Part shown: one piece after another, positions 48,020 through 60,000 of the stretch
Numbering within the stretch: the stretch's first letter is position 1
How the letters are laid out: each line of letters opens with the position of its first letter
DNA from: Monilinia fructicola
Lineage: Eukaryota; Ascomycota; Leotiomycetes; Helotiales; Sclerotiniaceae
Reading direction: 5' to 3'
Assembly: GCA_008692225.1 (NCBI GenBank)
Contig: VICG01000008.1
Coordinates: forward strand, 2,320,001 to 2,384,000
Length of the DNA: 64,000 nt
Notes under the pieces: model-generated
What the model was told of the DNA's origin: nothing
What the model saw: the letters and a program-made list of their open reading frames with translations, nothing else
Databases searched by the model: none
Translations under genes and position numbers: made by a program

Positions 48020-49427
48020 TTAGGAAGCAAGGCCTGGGTAAAATTCCCACAAGAGACTCGAATCATGGGTATGGAATGCAGCCCCGGTGTAGAATGTGTT
48101 CTTTTTTCCTTGAAGCGCATTCAGCTTACGGTAGAAACCAGCAGCGATGGCCTCGGCTGGAACCCACAATTCAAATGGTGTATGTCTAGTGTATGCGAGA
48201 AGTTTGGGAGTGGTGTTGGTCATGTTCTTGATATGAAGTCTATTGAACTCGGCAAACATGGCAGCGCGGACTTCGTCGTCGGTGAGAGAAGTTGGGGAGC
48301 CATAGTAGAGATTAAAAACATCGGGAATAGTAGTGGGGCTGATGGCGTAACCTGCTGGAAGCGCTGGGAGACCATAAGTGGTATCATTGGCGACGTTGAT
48401 AACGGAGGCACCACCTGGCAGACCAGTATTGCCAAAGACACCAACGTAGTATCCAGAGTTGTTGAATTGTGGGAATAAGGTCCTCTCTGATGCACTGAGA
48501 TCCCAACCAGCGAGGTTGTCGATCTTTGGAGGAATGGTAAAGACTAATTTCTTGGCATCAATGTATTTGTATCCAGAAGGAGTGCTGATGAGAACCTGGA
48601 CACAATTACCACCACGATTGACTGCAACAATCCTGGCACCAAGGAAAACATTTTCATCTCCGATAATTGCTTGGGCTTTTTGATAGATTAGACTGTTGTC
48701 ATGTGCAGCCGTGCTTAAGAAGCCAGTGGTGAAGGAACTGATAACGCCCATGCCAAAATTCTTGAAAACATACAAAGTTGGCTTGGATAGTAAGTCTCCA
48801 AGACCTTGCGCGAAGCTGGCAAGAAATCCAACAAAGTCGTTGCCGAGATTGTATTTGACGGCAAAGTCCCCAAAGCTGAGCAAAAAGATCTTCGGGTACT
48901 GGGTAGGGCAGGTCAAAGCCGGTCTCAACGTAAGGGTATTTTTGGAGTTGTGCCACGTAAAGTGCGAGGCCAGTGGTGAAGTTAGCGGTTGAATAAGTAG
49001 AGTTCTCGAGACCAGTACGAAAATCAGCATAGATGGTATTCCCGGCGGAAGGATTGGCTGCAGCTAAAGTGACGTTAAGACGAGCAGCATATTTCTTGAC
49101 TAGATCAACGTTGTGGTAGACGATAACGCCATAGTCTTCTGTAAGGCCAGTTACAGGATCTGTGTAGGTATTTGTATGACCTCCCATACGATCTTGATTG
49201 TCTATAACTGCAACAGACTTTTGCGCATCGACTAGGCCGATTGCAGCATACGTTCCTGAAGAACCTCCACCAACAATAATCACATCTCTCTCGATATTCT
49301 CAACATTCTTGTAAGAGACACCATTGAGAGTGAGAGATTTGATTGTCCTTGTAACTGTTGCAGTAAAGGCTCCAACAGAGAAGTAATTGATGACCAACAG
49401 AAAAGGCGCAAGCTTAACGACGACCAT
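48020..49427 (-). CDS. Secreted FAD-dependent oxidoreductase (amine-oxidase-like), one frameshift as read
   Basis: One exon, 468 residues expected. A signal peptide (MVVVKLAPFLLVINYFSVGA) precedes the FAD Rossmann motif IIVGGGSSGTYAAIGL (GGGSSG, 53-58), the acidic strand end AVIDNQDRMGG and GGHTNTYTD, as in NAD(P)-binding-8/amine-oxidase flavoproteins. Fungal relatives are often annotated beta-cyclopiazonate dehydrogenase-like, but that substrate should not be assumed. N-glycosylation sites are frequent (NVT, NST, NFT). As read, the frame breaks at the T run 48882-48886: five T on the sense strand, where four give PEDLLLSFGDFAVKYNLGND. The C-terminal half then runs intact to a stop. No secondary-metabolism partner is adjacent. 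Confidence 0.85.
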
Positions 49428-51725
49428 CTTGTACTATTTGCGAGCAAGGAAGAATTGATGCTCGAATGTCCCGAAAATTTTAGAAATAGACGATGGAATC
49501 AAAAGTCCGCTGGGGAGAAACTCTTGAAAAGAAGTAAATAGTGGTATTACGAAAGACAAAATTAGAAATTAAGACAGGAGAATTGAGAGACTTTATATTG
49601 GTTCAACTTTGAGAACGACACTTTGAATTCCGATTGTAGTTTTTTGAAGTATTGATGATTGGTCTGAATTAGGATTCAAGGTATCATAGGATAATCCTTA
49701 TACGCATACGCCCTGGCACTTGAGCCACACTTTAATAAGCATAATTACTAATATTTTATATGCAGACTATAGCCCCGGGACAATACATGACAGCCCGCTA
49801 AGGATATAATTGGTCCTTCAAGGGAGGGTTCGATTTTGCGTCGTGTATCCTACCCCGTCTGATCCCAAGAGCTGTAGGGTTCGGGTGCTAGGTAGGATAC
49901 TATATCTAGGCGAAAAACACATGGCAAGCGACATGGAGAGCGGGAGAGGTGTTTGATTCTGCCATACTATTTTGGGACTAATTGGCCAGCCTTGGGAGAG
50001 TCCTTTCCTATGTAGATTCCCATGCAAGAATTCTGAAGCAGTGAAGAGAACTACTATCAAAAGCTTACTCTGATGGGGGATATTCCAACACAGTCATTGG
50101 TAGACTCTTTGGCTTGCATGCCTGCATTGACCTGGTTCCAAAGTATTCCTTTTATTAACCCATGAAGATCCTAGGCGATCCTTTGAAACTCAACGGCGAA
50201 TGGGTTACTGCCCCGCAATTGAGTTTTTTGACAATGCTACCCTCCTCTCCTTAACAAATTACCACTGAACGTGAACGCTAATTGTCCGCCAACTACTAGT
50301 ATATACGTAGTTATCTGACCTTTTACCAGAGAAGGCGAGAGCAGCGTTTCAATAGCACGTATGCTGAATGAATCATACACAATATTGATGGAAGATTGGA
50401 ATATTAAGTTATTGCTTGGGTACTTCTAGGAGGAGTGCTCTCTACTCTCTACTCTCTAGACGTTGTTGTTGCTTTGATGGGTCCGGGATGTTCCACTAGT
50501 GGGAATTATTAATATGTACACCTTGTTTGTGTCTAATGAAAACCTCCGATGCACACAAACACGAACACAAACCACAAACCACAAACCACATACCACAAAC
50601 CACAAACACAAATACAAACGCGAACACGAACGTTGACGTCGACGTTACGTTACCGTTACTGTTACTATTACCATGGCCCCCAACCTTCCCAACCCAAGCA
50701 ACTTAAAATCTCACCCAAAAACAAAAGAAGAAGAAAAAAAAAACATAGAAAAAGAACTCTATTTTGGGTGGTGGAGAACGCGTCAATTGGACCACCTAAT
50801 CAAAATTTCCACTGATACTACTGCCTTCTAAGTTCTTACTACATGCTTTTCTTTTTATATCGATGATGGTTCGATTGAAGGCATGAATCCGATCCTATTC
50901 CCAGCCTCCCGGTGCTTGTGAACTGATACATGGGATATGGAGGTGAGTGACACGGCGACATAAGCTCCGATTGATCTAGGCATGACCAGAGAGGTATCGC
51001 GCTTTCGAAATCAACCTTAATCCGTCGAATTTAATATACTTTCTACTATATTTCTCTCATTTTATTTGAACTCTAAGCCGTGGGAATCTCGGACATCACA
51101 GGATCTTATTCTGGAAGGAATGGCGCCACCGATTCGATTAATGCTGAGCTGAATTGAGCTCTGGGTATTGGTATGTGCCTCACCTATCACTGCTGACGCC
51201 CTGCCCATAATGGCTAGTAATTTCGTTCCGATGGGAAAGAAAAGGTCCTATAAGATTGCTCACCCATCCGGTGATACTCAACCACAAATTTCAATCGCCG
51301 AAGTACTGAAATGGCCACCAATTCGTGTTTGTTGAACATTAAACCCAAACGAGACTTTCCATCGCACGATTCCTTGGTTGTCATGAGAATCTGCCTGACC
51401 TGACGTTTGCTGCCCGTGTCTCTCCTTGATAAAGTCTCTGATCAAGGAACACCACTCACAGGACGGCGAGATAATGAGACACTCAAAAGGCTATATGGTA
51501 TTCATGTTTACACTAGTGTGTTTTAGAATCCAGTTTCACCCGAAGCCTGAGTAACGTCAGTCTTGTCAAAGATTGGAGATCATCATCCTTCACCAATTTG
51601 GGGTCATCTCATATGGTGGGTGTCATACGTCAATGATGAATCATTCCGAGAGTGAAGTGATTGGAACAAATGTTCTATTCTAGTTTATACGAATTGGAGT
51701 CGTAAAACAATCTTTCACATCAATA
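49428..51725. other. Intergenic, ACCACAA repeat at 50.55 kb
   Basis: No gene is supported. A CA-rich tandem repeat (CACAAACCACAAACC, about seven units) spans 50553-50615, followed by short ACGTTACGTTACCGTTACTG variants. Confidence 0.5.
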
Positions 51726-53267
51726 CTAAGCTTTCTTAGTTTGCTCTATGGTCTCCCGTAGGTCCTGTACAGGTGGTGTTCTCGGAGTGCTTGCCTCTAA
51801 CACCATTTTCCTTTGATCCAATTCATCAAATATTGCCCAATCACCGATTTGCTCATCGAAGAATTGATCAACATCTAATCCTTGAATTTCAGCTTCCTCT
51901 GTTACCCGCAAGTGCATCCCTGGAATAAATTTCAAGATGTAAAGGAGCGCACAAGATACCAGGAACGAGTAGGCTGAAATGGCGGTAATTTCTGCGAATT
52001 GTTTACCAACTTGGATCCCATTACCATCAATACCACCGGGAGCTGCGGTTACACCGTCAAGCATGCTTACTGTTTAACAGTTAGTATGAGTGGATTCAAT
52101 TTGAGGATAGGAGTGCATACTAGATGATGTTGCAAAAATTCCAGTCAAAAAGCTTCCTACCATTCCACCAACACCGTGAAGCTTAAAAACGTCCATTCCC
52201 TCATCTATATGGAGCCACTCATTTAAGTTTTGTGATGATGCACAGACTACTGCAGTTATGAATCCAATGACGGCGGCCAGCCACACGGAAACGTACCCTG
52301 CCGCAGGAGTGATCCCCACAAGTCCAGCAATCGCTCCTTCACAGGCGCCTACAAGACTAAATCGTCCACCATGTTTGATGAAGTCGACAACAACCCATCC
52401 GAGCATCCCAGTGCATGCAGCAGTATTGGTGTTGAATGCAGCAAGCATTGATCTAAGGGAGGCATTTAGAGCACTACCGCCATTAAAACCAAACCATCCG
52501 AACCAAATGAGTATTGTACCCAGGAAAACTAGAGTGGTATTATGTGGTCTTCCATGAGACTTCTCGCCGGTATGCTTGCGCTTTCCTAGCACGAAAGCAT
52601 ATGCCAATGCAGACCATCCGGATGCAATATGAACTGGTCCACCACCTGCAAAATCTAAAGAAGGAAGCTTTGTATCTAGTTAATCGATGTCATGTCTGTA
52701 AAATAAAGCATTTGTGAAAACACTCACATTGTACAGCCAGCCATTAGAATTCCAAGTCCAGCAAGCAATGGGACAATAAACAATCGTCGCCCACCAAAAG
52801 CCAAAGACCAAACTCGGTATAATTCTTCCTCTCTCAAAGGCACCACCCACTACAATCTGAACTGTGCAAGCACAAAACAGCAGTTGATACAAGCAAAATA
52901 CAATCTCAGGAATCACAGCACTTCCTGGCGAAGGGGCAGACATCACATTTTTCAATCCAAAATTCGCCATATTGCCAATAAAAGGACCCGCGGTACGCGA
53001 GTACGCGAGGGTATATCCCCAGAAGATCCATTGGAAAGTTGTTACAGCTGCGACAAGTAGGGATTGGAACAGCAGGGTGAGAGCGGATTTACGACGTGCG
53101 AGACCGCTATAGAGGAGCCCAATACCAGGAATGATCAACCAGACAATGAAACCACAGAAAACGAGGTATGTGTAGTGAAATTCGAAGCCGGAGAATTGGG
53201 CGTTCACATCGACAAGCTCGGGATTGCCGCCATCAGGGATTGAAGAATTGAAAATAGGTGCACTCAT
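51726..53267 (-). CDS. Ammonium transporter (Mep/Amt family)
   Basis: Exons: 52728-53267, 52121-52667 and 51726-52069; introns of 60 and 51 bp; 476 residues, the usual length. About eleven membrane spans. The conserved Asp185 in LDFAGGGPVH and the twin-histidine pair His193 and His344 (KLHGVGGMVG) that line the pore are present, as are GWFGFNGGSA and SMLDGVTAAPGG. The C-terminal cytosolic region (MHLRVTEEAEIQGLDVDQFF) matches the conserved regulatory motif. It takes up ammonium across the plasma membrane, and some members also act as sensors. Frame intact. Several GATA sites upstream suggest nitrogen-repressed control. Confidence 0.95.
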
Positions 53268-54221
53268 GGTGCTGCAGGATTTTGATCAATTACCAGGTAG
53301 AAATTCTTGATTCTGTATGATCGCTACGTCGTGTGGACTGCCCAACTGTTAAGTATTCCATCTTATCGATGGTCCATTGTGCTTGGAATACTACTAGCTG
53401 TTCTTCTTATCGCCAGTCAATAAGAACCATTCAGTTGGAAACCTATAAGCGTGAAGAACATGCCCTCGCCTCCTTGGGAATCTTGCTTCCTTTATCGTGC
53501 GCAAGCATTATTACTCTCATTCTCCAAGTTAACGAAACTTTGATAACCGGAGATTTCGGGGAGATCAGGGGTGCAGGATATGTTGCTGATAAGATGCTTG
53601 GCGGCTAAAGACGGGGATTTTTTTTCTAGTTTAGGATAAGTGGGGGGCGGCGTAGATGAGGTGGTAATGATACTGATAACTTGACGGCAGGGGATTAAAA
53701 AGTACTTGTGATGCTTACAAGTTCCTTCGAAGTTGCTACTTTCTATCTCTGGTCAGCAAGGTGCGGCTAAAAACTATTTATCTTCTTCACACCATCAAAT
53801 GATATTCTGCTTGGCTGTGCTCATGCCAAATCATCCTACGGACTTGAGCTGGAGACAGATTAGCTTCACTTTCAACCCCAATTCACATGTTGGATTGTTA
53901 TGCCGCCAACTATACCCTCGAAGTGGAGGTTTATGCCATCATCTCACGAGTTACTACACTACTCAACACCTTTGGTTTATATCGCGAGGAAGCGGTGCGG
54001 CTTCAAGGCTTGGTTGAAAATTCACCCTCCTCACTTCAAACTACGCATCACAATAACTCTTGGCATTCAATTACCAATATATTCAAAACCAGTTGAAGAC
54101 AGCATTGTTTGCAATCTCGACTTCGTAAATCAGTAGGAAGGTTTTGAGCATCTAGTCCTCAGATATACTTCCTCCTTTGGCACCACATTATCAAAGACTA
54201 CCAATCCGCCTACCTCATCTT
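53268..54221. other. Intergenic, promoter of the transporter
   Basis: Apart from the GATA sites, nothing was recognised; short frames at 53333 and 53733 lack ATG starts or family resemblance. Confidence 0.5.
53363..53679 (-). promoter_or_regulatory. Five GATA sites upstream of the ammonium transporter
   Basis: GATAA or its reverse TTATC occurs at 53363-53367, 53407-53411, 53492-53496, 53588-53592 and 53675-53679, all within 415 bp of the start codon at 53267. Fungal ammonium permeases are established targets of AreA/NIT2-type GATA activators; occupancy here is inferred. Confidence 0.5.
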
Positions 54222-55178
54222 CTAATTCCTCGGTATAGGGAAGAGATCTCTCCCTTTCACATTATTCTGATTTGGAAAAACCTCATCAATACTGATCCCC
54301 AATATCCAATCTCCAACCCTTTGCGGGTACAATGCCGTGATTCTCTCTTTCAAATCCTCTGCACTTGTTGCAACCTCGATTAATTCGCCCCAGTCCCTGA
54401 TGAACTGGCGTGTTCTCTCAAAATGATCCGTTCCATACCCATCCCAAATCTGCTTATGACTTGGCACTACAATTTTAGGCTGCAAGCTCTCAATTTTATC
54501 AACAGCTCTTATCCACGCCCCTCTCAATTCCGTTGTATTTGTCTCGACAAGATACTGAAAACATTCTCCATACACAGCATCACCAGTGACAACTAGATCT
54601 AGTGATGGAACATGAAGAACAGTCGTATTATATGTATCCGACTGTCCGACCTCAACAGCTTGTAGAAGGTGATTTTCGAGATAGAATTTTCCGCTGGAAG
54701 GTAGTGCTTGTATCGTTTCATTTTGAGTTGGTATCTGATGAGGGAATGCAGCGGACCAGAACTCGACAAACTCAGCATAACTTAGTTGATCAGCTACATG
54801 CGCGATAGTTCGTTCGGTGGCGACAGCAATGACACCAGGAAAGCGTTGTTGCAGAACTGGGATGCCAAAGAAATGGTCCCCGTGTCCGTGAGTAATGTAA
54901 ATATGAGTGAGTTTTTTGTTGCCGATGGTTTGAGATATCCAGTCTGCTAGTGCAAAGGATGTTTCAATATTCACAGGTGCATCGACTAGGACTGCAGTCG
55001 ATTGGCCATGCAGTAGTGTGTATGATGTTGGGGATATGGTATAGTTGTGGGGTGGGTCGACAACAGGAAGCTCGGGTGCATGGAAGACGTCCCAGGATAT
55101 TGGGGTCGAAGGATGCTGAGTTTCGATGGCAAGACTCAGATGAGCGAGGATTAATGTGAGCAGCGGTTTGGACACCAT
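54222..55178 (-). CDS. Secreted metallo-beta-lactamase-fold hydrolase
   Basis: Single exon, 318 residues. A signal peptide (MVSKPLLTLILAHLSLAIET) is followed by the metallo-hydrolase fold. The zinc-binding motif THGHGDH gives HxHxDH at residues 97-102, with later ligands in the VVTGDAVYGE strand (Asp) and the VVPSHKQ turn (His). Several NxT/NxS sites fit secretion. Substrates of secreted fungal members are mostly unknown; hydrolysis of esters, lactones or similar small molecules is plausible. Its neighbours give no pathway hint. Frame intact. Confidence 0.85.
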   Translation of the reverse strand: MVSKPLLTLILAHLSLAIETQHPSTPISWDVFHAPELPVVDPPHNYTISPTSYTLLHGQSTAVLVDAPVNIETSFALADWISQTIGNKKLTHIYITHGHGDHFFGIPVLQQRFPGVIAVATERTIAHVADQLSYAEFVEFWSAAFPHQIPTQNETIQALPSSGKFYLENHLLQAVEVGQSDTYNTTVLHVPSLDLVVTGDAVYGECFQYLVETNTTELRGAWIRAVDKIESLQPKIVVPSHKQIWDGYGTDHFERTRQFIRDWGELIEVATSAEDLKERITALYPQRVGDWILGISIDEVFPNQNNVKGRDLFPIPRN

Positions 55179-55920
55179 TGTGTTACTATGCAGTTCTGCT
55201 CGTCAATGTTTTTTGTATATGTGAAGTTTAGTGTTCATTGAAGGGAGAAATATCCCCTTATATACTTCTTCAAGCTACCTTGCGAGAGGCATCAAGGGTT
55301 GCGCTTTTTTCTCAATCTCTGCCATAGCTTGGTCATCTGCTATGCATTAAGTCCGGCCACTCTGCAAGCCACAGAATCTAATTTTGGACGACGATATCAT
55401 ATATCTGTACTTATTCATCTGTTTATTGTTAGTAAACACGAATATTTCGTACTCTGGTCCTTGGTAAAGCTGATGAATTCCCAAGCTACCTTATTTGCCA
55501 AGCCTTTCTATGAATTTATAAGCGGTAAAACAGGTATGTACCGAGGCGTACGAATAGTAATCACGCAAACATAGCTATATGATCGCCCGCTTTTATCTGC
55601 AGGGTCGAAAGTTTGTCTTAAAAAATTTCTCTCCGTTTGATAGGACGAATACCTGTAGTAGACAATACACCGAATATCATCATGTTTTCAAAACACTGCA
55701 TGGAAAAGATAATTAATTTTCATGAATCATCCTGCGTTGAGATAGATGGATGCCGGCTATGGGATCATCATGAGAAGGCCTATTAAAGTCTCGTCCCAGC
55801 CTAATTCATTCTTTCTTCCTTCCAACTATCAAGTTCATCACAAAGATTGATAATCCTCAACACAAAACAACTTGAAAAGCAACACAACAATTTCTAGCTC
55901 CCTCAAATCAGAACACAAAA
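55179..55920. other. Divergent promoter region
   Basis: Lies between the MBL gene and the small orphan gene at 55921; the last 110 bases are a typical fungal CA/CT-rich leader. Nothing else was seen. Confidence 0.5.
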
Positions 55921-56208
55921 ATGAATTACTACTGCGCTCACGGCTATCCGCACCGTCAACGACCTCGCCCGCGAGATCATCTGAGACTTTCAGACATCCG
56001 CGATCACTTCTCTTTCCCAAATAACCGACTTCCTCCCATTTTGTATTATTATGGAAATGCCCAGTTCAACGAAGGTGCCATATTTAGGAGAGACGGAATG
56101 TATGTGAGAAGAGCTCTGGAGCCCGATGCCAGAATGTATGGTCCTTGTGCTTGTCCATATGAGCGATATGCTACTTTCCAGAGAACACGACGGGATCCGC
56201 GACATTAA
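55921..56208 (+). CDS. Small orphan protein, Arg/Tyr/Pro-rich
   Basis: A 95-codon frame with a strong start context (ACACAAAAATG) after an ATG-free CA-rich leader of about 100 bases. The sequence starts MNYYCAHGYPHRQRPRPRDH and contains PPILYYYGNAQFNEGAIFRR and YGPCACPYERYATF. There is no signal peptide, intron or known domain. It is basic, with three Cys. It may be a lineage-specific protein. The leader and Kozak context are the main evidence. Confidence 0.5.
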   Translation: MNYYCAHGYPHRQRPRPRDHLRLSDIRDHFSFPNNRLPPILYYYGNAQFNEGAIFRRDGMYVRRALEPDARMYGPCACPYERYATFQRTRRDPRH

Positions 56209-56709
56209 TGAAGATGCTGATGGGGGCACGCTGGCCTACTTGGTCGAGTGTTGAGTCTTGGAGTGGAAGCGATGCTTGGCAGGGGTGGGTGCAGCATGGT
56301 AGAACACAGATATCGATAATCATAAAGAAAGACGTAAAAATAACCGTTGTTTTGAGTAGTTTAGCTCAGAATGATGTGATGGCGATAAAGTATTCGTCGA
56401 TGATTTTGATGATAGGGCCTACAGATCCACACTTCAAACTCCCCAAATGGATTTATGAGAATTCAAGAAATGATACAAAAGAACCATGACCCATTGCTTC
56501 TGATTGGTGTACGAGCGACTAGAAATTTCTCCTTTTTGTGAGAGAGATATAAGGAAGCCTGAAAATCCTAACCGAATCTCCTAATTCCGGAGTGTATTGT
56601 CGCATTCATAGCTCATAATACGATGCGATGTCGGAAACTCGATCAACGTCACATGATAAGCATGTATAAATATAATGAACAAAAGCAGAATATTACCGCA
56701 AGCATTCCA
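56209..56709. other. Convergent spacer between two orphan genes
   Basis: Nothing recognised. Confidence 0.4.
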
Positions 56710-57051
56710 TCAGAGACCTCTAACAGTCCCGAAGACTGTTCGTAGCGGACAAGGCTCCATCGTATGCATAGGGTTCTTATTCCACTGGTCTTTCTGGTTT
56801 CGCATCGGGAGAAGCCTCAAATCTATCCCGATAAACATATATGGATCAATTCTAATTCGAGGAACCGTTACTGGTAGAGGATGCTCGAATATTTTGGAGT
56901 AAGGGGTGTATATTCCATCCTGGCCTTGTTTATACAGGTTCTGGTAGACCTTATCTTCGTATCTAGACACGCTCGAGAGTGGACAAATCCACTGGTTGAC
57001 AGGTAGCGAGTGGCATAGAAAACAGCCTGGGCGTGGTCTGGTAAGATTCAT
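56710..57051 (-). CDS. Small orphan protein, 113 residues
   Basis: A single ATG frame starting MNLTRPRPGCFLCHSLPVNQ, preceded by a CA-rich leader (CTATCAAATG context). It continues with a Tyr/Gln-rich middle (YEDKVYQNLYKQGQDGIYTP) and a Pro/Arg/Ile part (PVTVPRIRIDPYMFIGIDLR). Four Cys; no signal peptide or known domain. It faces the gene at 55921 tail to tail and shares its small size and Arg/Pro/Tyr bias, but alignment by eye is not convincing. Confidence 0.42.
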   Translation of the reverse strand: MNLTRPRPGCFLCHSLPVNQWICPLSSVSRYEDKVYQNLYKQGQDGIYTPYSKIFEHPLPVTVPRIRIDPYMFIGIDLRLLPMRNQKDQWNKNPMHTMEPCPLRTVFGTVRGL

Positions 57052-60000
57052 TTGATAGCTATTGTGTTATTGGTACTTTGGTTGCGGCTAATTGAGTGGT
57101 GATTTTGAGATTTGAGTCTTTGGAAGAAGAGCAGTTTGTGGTGCTCTTGGAAGTATAAATCATCGGAAGATGATTTATTAAAAGTTGTGGAATAATCAAA
57201 GAAGATGGTGTTGATGGATTGTTCAAAAGGAGAAAGAGCTAAAGTGCGTAGCGGAACATGAGGAAGGAATCACCATGATTGAAACGCTCGAACGCAAATG
57301 ATAGTTTCTACTTCGACAAGTGAGCAATACATGTCACCTCCAATCACAATGAACGAGTGGTTTTCATTCCCCGTAGAATTTTTATAATCCACGCACCATT
57401 TGCTCATTGAACCCAGCCAATCGGGCACAATTCCAGCACTTGCACAGAATAATGAATAAAAAACGGGCTTTGTACCAGTCTGCGCGTTTCAGTAAGGAAC
57501 AGAATTTCAATAGAAACAGTTCTTCGAAGTAAAGACACGGACTTACTTAATCAAGCCCACTGGATGATTTGTAAAGCCATTAGCGTCTTCGCTTCGCACC
57601 CCTTTCATAATATGAAGATGACTCATCATTTATAATACCAAAGCTTTGTATTATGTCTGTCGGCATCAAATTGACTGGAAGATTTATCGATCCAAAGAGA
57701 TACTGGTAGTCTATTATGAAGAGAAAACAACTATTTACTAGTCGTAGTATTAACTAATACCCCGGATCCGTGGGTTTTGCCTCGCACCCCACTTGCTCAA
57801 GAGAAACTTCACATCCTCTCCCTATTCTACTACCTTGATACCCATCTCATCTTTTTGTATTATGCATATCGGTATAGATCGCTCAGATGGAAATTTCAGG
57901 ATTCCATGGCAAGAATGAGTGCGCATCGCATTGCCATAGGCTTGACAACGTAATCTCCCTGTCTATTTCGTGTGTGGGTAGAATAGTTTTGACCGTCATG
58001 CAACCTTCGCAACTGCTACATTTGTCGTAGCCTCGAATTTGAAGTATTTGAGGACGTTTCTAAAGTTGTTCCTTGTGCAGGTTTTTATCACCTTCAGTGT
58101 TGATATAAATCCGGAAGTGAGGGTTGGAATATCTCAGCCTTATAAAATAAGCCATGAGCATTTGATAGCGTACGTCTGTAGGATGTTTCATTCATCCAAT
58201 CTCTTACAATATACAAATTCAATGTGAAGGGAATTCAATTGTGGTCTTTACATATCCAGTCATTCTTCTGTTTACCCACCCGGATCCCACTAATTAACTA
58301 CTCAATGGCAAGCCACTCTTCAACCGCATATGTAACCACCTATCTGCGCGAGGAATATATTCCACATGATCTATTATAAGAAAGGTATAGCTCTGGATTT
58401 GAAATAAATTATTCCTTGAAGAGTGAGGCCTCCCAGAGAGTGGATCAGAGGACTTGGGGTAAAGATCTTTTCAATCAGTTCTCAACTTGCTTGTACGGTA
58501 AGCATGACCTTGATTATTCTGGTAATGATGCTGTTACCTGATTTTTCCACTAATCTCGTCACCATTAGTGCAACCTACTAACTATGTGACTTGCCAGTAG
58601 CAAGTTCACAAGTGCCGGTACTTATAAAATCTATCCAGGGTACACTCCAAAAAAACGAATTTCTTGCAGGCAATCTGGCCTACTGCTAAGACCTCAAATG
58701 GGCCACTGAGTAGCCCGAATATGATGGACAAAGAAAGCAACGCACATCTGGGTACGGTTGGCTTTGATTTTGGAACTGTTGCATTATATTACGATTCCGA
58801 CCCATTGATATTTTTACCAAACCTCAAACTGTATCTTGCCTAACAGCTCAGAGGAATCAGAGAATACACAACTCCAAATAACTTCATGAATTCACTTAAA
58901 CCATCACTTGTTTCTATGATGTCTGTTTTTGTATTATCAAGTTCAAGTGAAGGAGGAACATATATCACCACATTATGATGGGATTTGATCTGAGGCTAGT
59001 GCTAAGATGCATCCAAGTCATATTAACTAATCTATTTTCTGCACTTTATATCATGCATGCAGATGACCCAAACGTCAATTATGCCATCTGATCTATTTTC
59101 AATGCGTTCTTTCATGCTACGTAAATATTGACATAAATTCTACTATCAGATTTTAGCACAACGCCTTATTACCGACAACGTCAAGCAAGCCAAGCTACGT
59201 CATGTAACTTTAATATATCCTCGGATTATCTATGGACTTGGAGAGTAAGTGAAGTTACTACAACGTTGAGTTATAAAATCAAACATCAATATAAGGTTCT
59301 GATCCTATCGGCTATAGATGAGACATGTCTTAGGCTGTAACTGCGAGCATTATCTTGATGTCTTCGTATTGTTGACAAAACCAGATCCAAAAACAAGGTG
59401 TCTCATCGGACGGTAGCGGAGTTCACAACACAAGCTCTTCTCTCAGTTCTCTTCAACGAATAATACACTATTCCGAAAAAAAGTTCAAGCGCAGGGATGT
59501 TCTTCTGCCAAGGCTGCATTCGTACAGATGCTCGGATATGATCTTAACCCCTGAATGGATTCCGTAGAAATGCAAAATCTTCCCGCGCAAGATACTTCTG
59601 TCTACCTAGGTATCCAGAAAAGGCACTAGATGGGGAGGGAATAGGCTTGAAGCTATGACATTGAACTCTTCCAGAGTAATCACTTTCCATTCTTGATGAG
59701 ACGGTAAGAAAGTATATAAGCCCTGTCACCATCATTCGATGTCTGCAGAACGTTGTTTCATCATTACCCTTGTTATGTAAGGATTGACAAATATGTTCTA
59801 TAGGACCAGGTACAAAGCGTTCTGCTCCTACAGTAATGCTCAAAACTGGAGTTTGAGATCTTGAGATATTGATTGATGCTGTGATAATATTCATCTTATA
59901 GGACATCTATATTTGTCCAAACAGAAATCAAACAACAGCATGTAACCTTATGGGTTGCTATGCATACAGGATGTTACGTTCAAGATTGTACTCATAAAGG

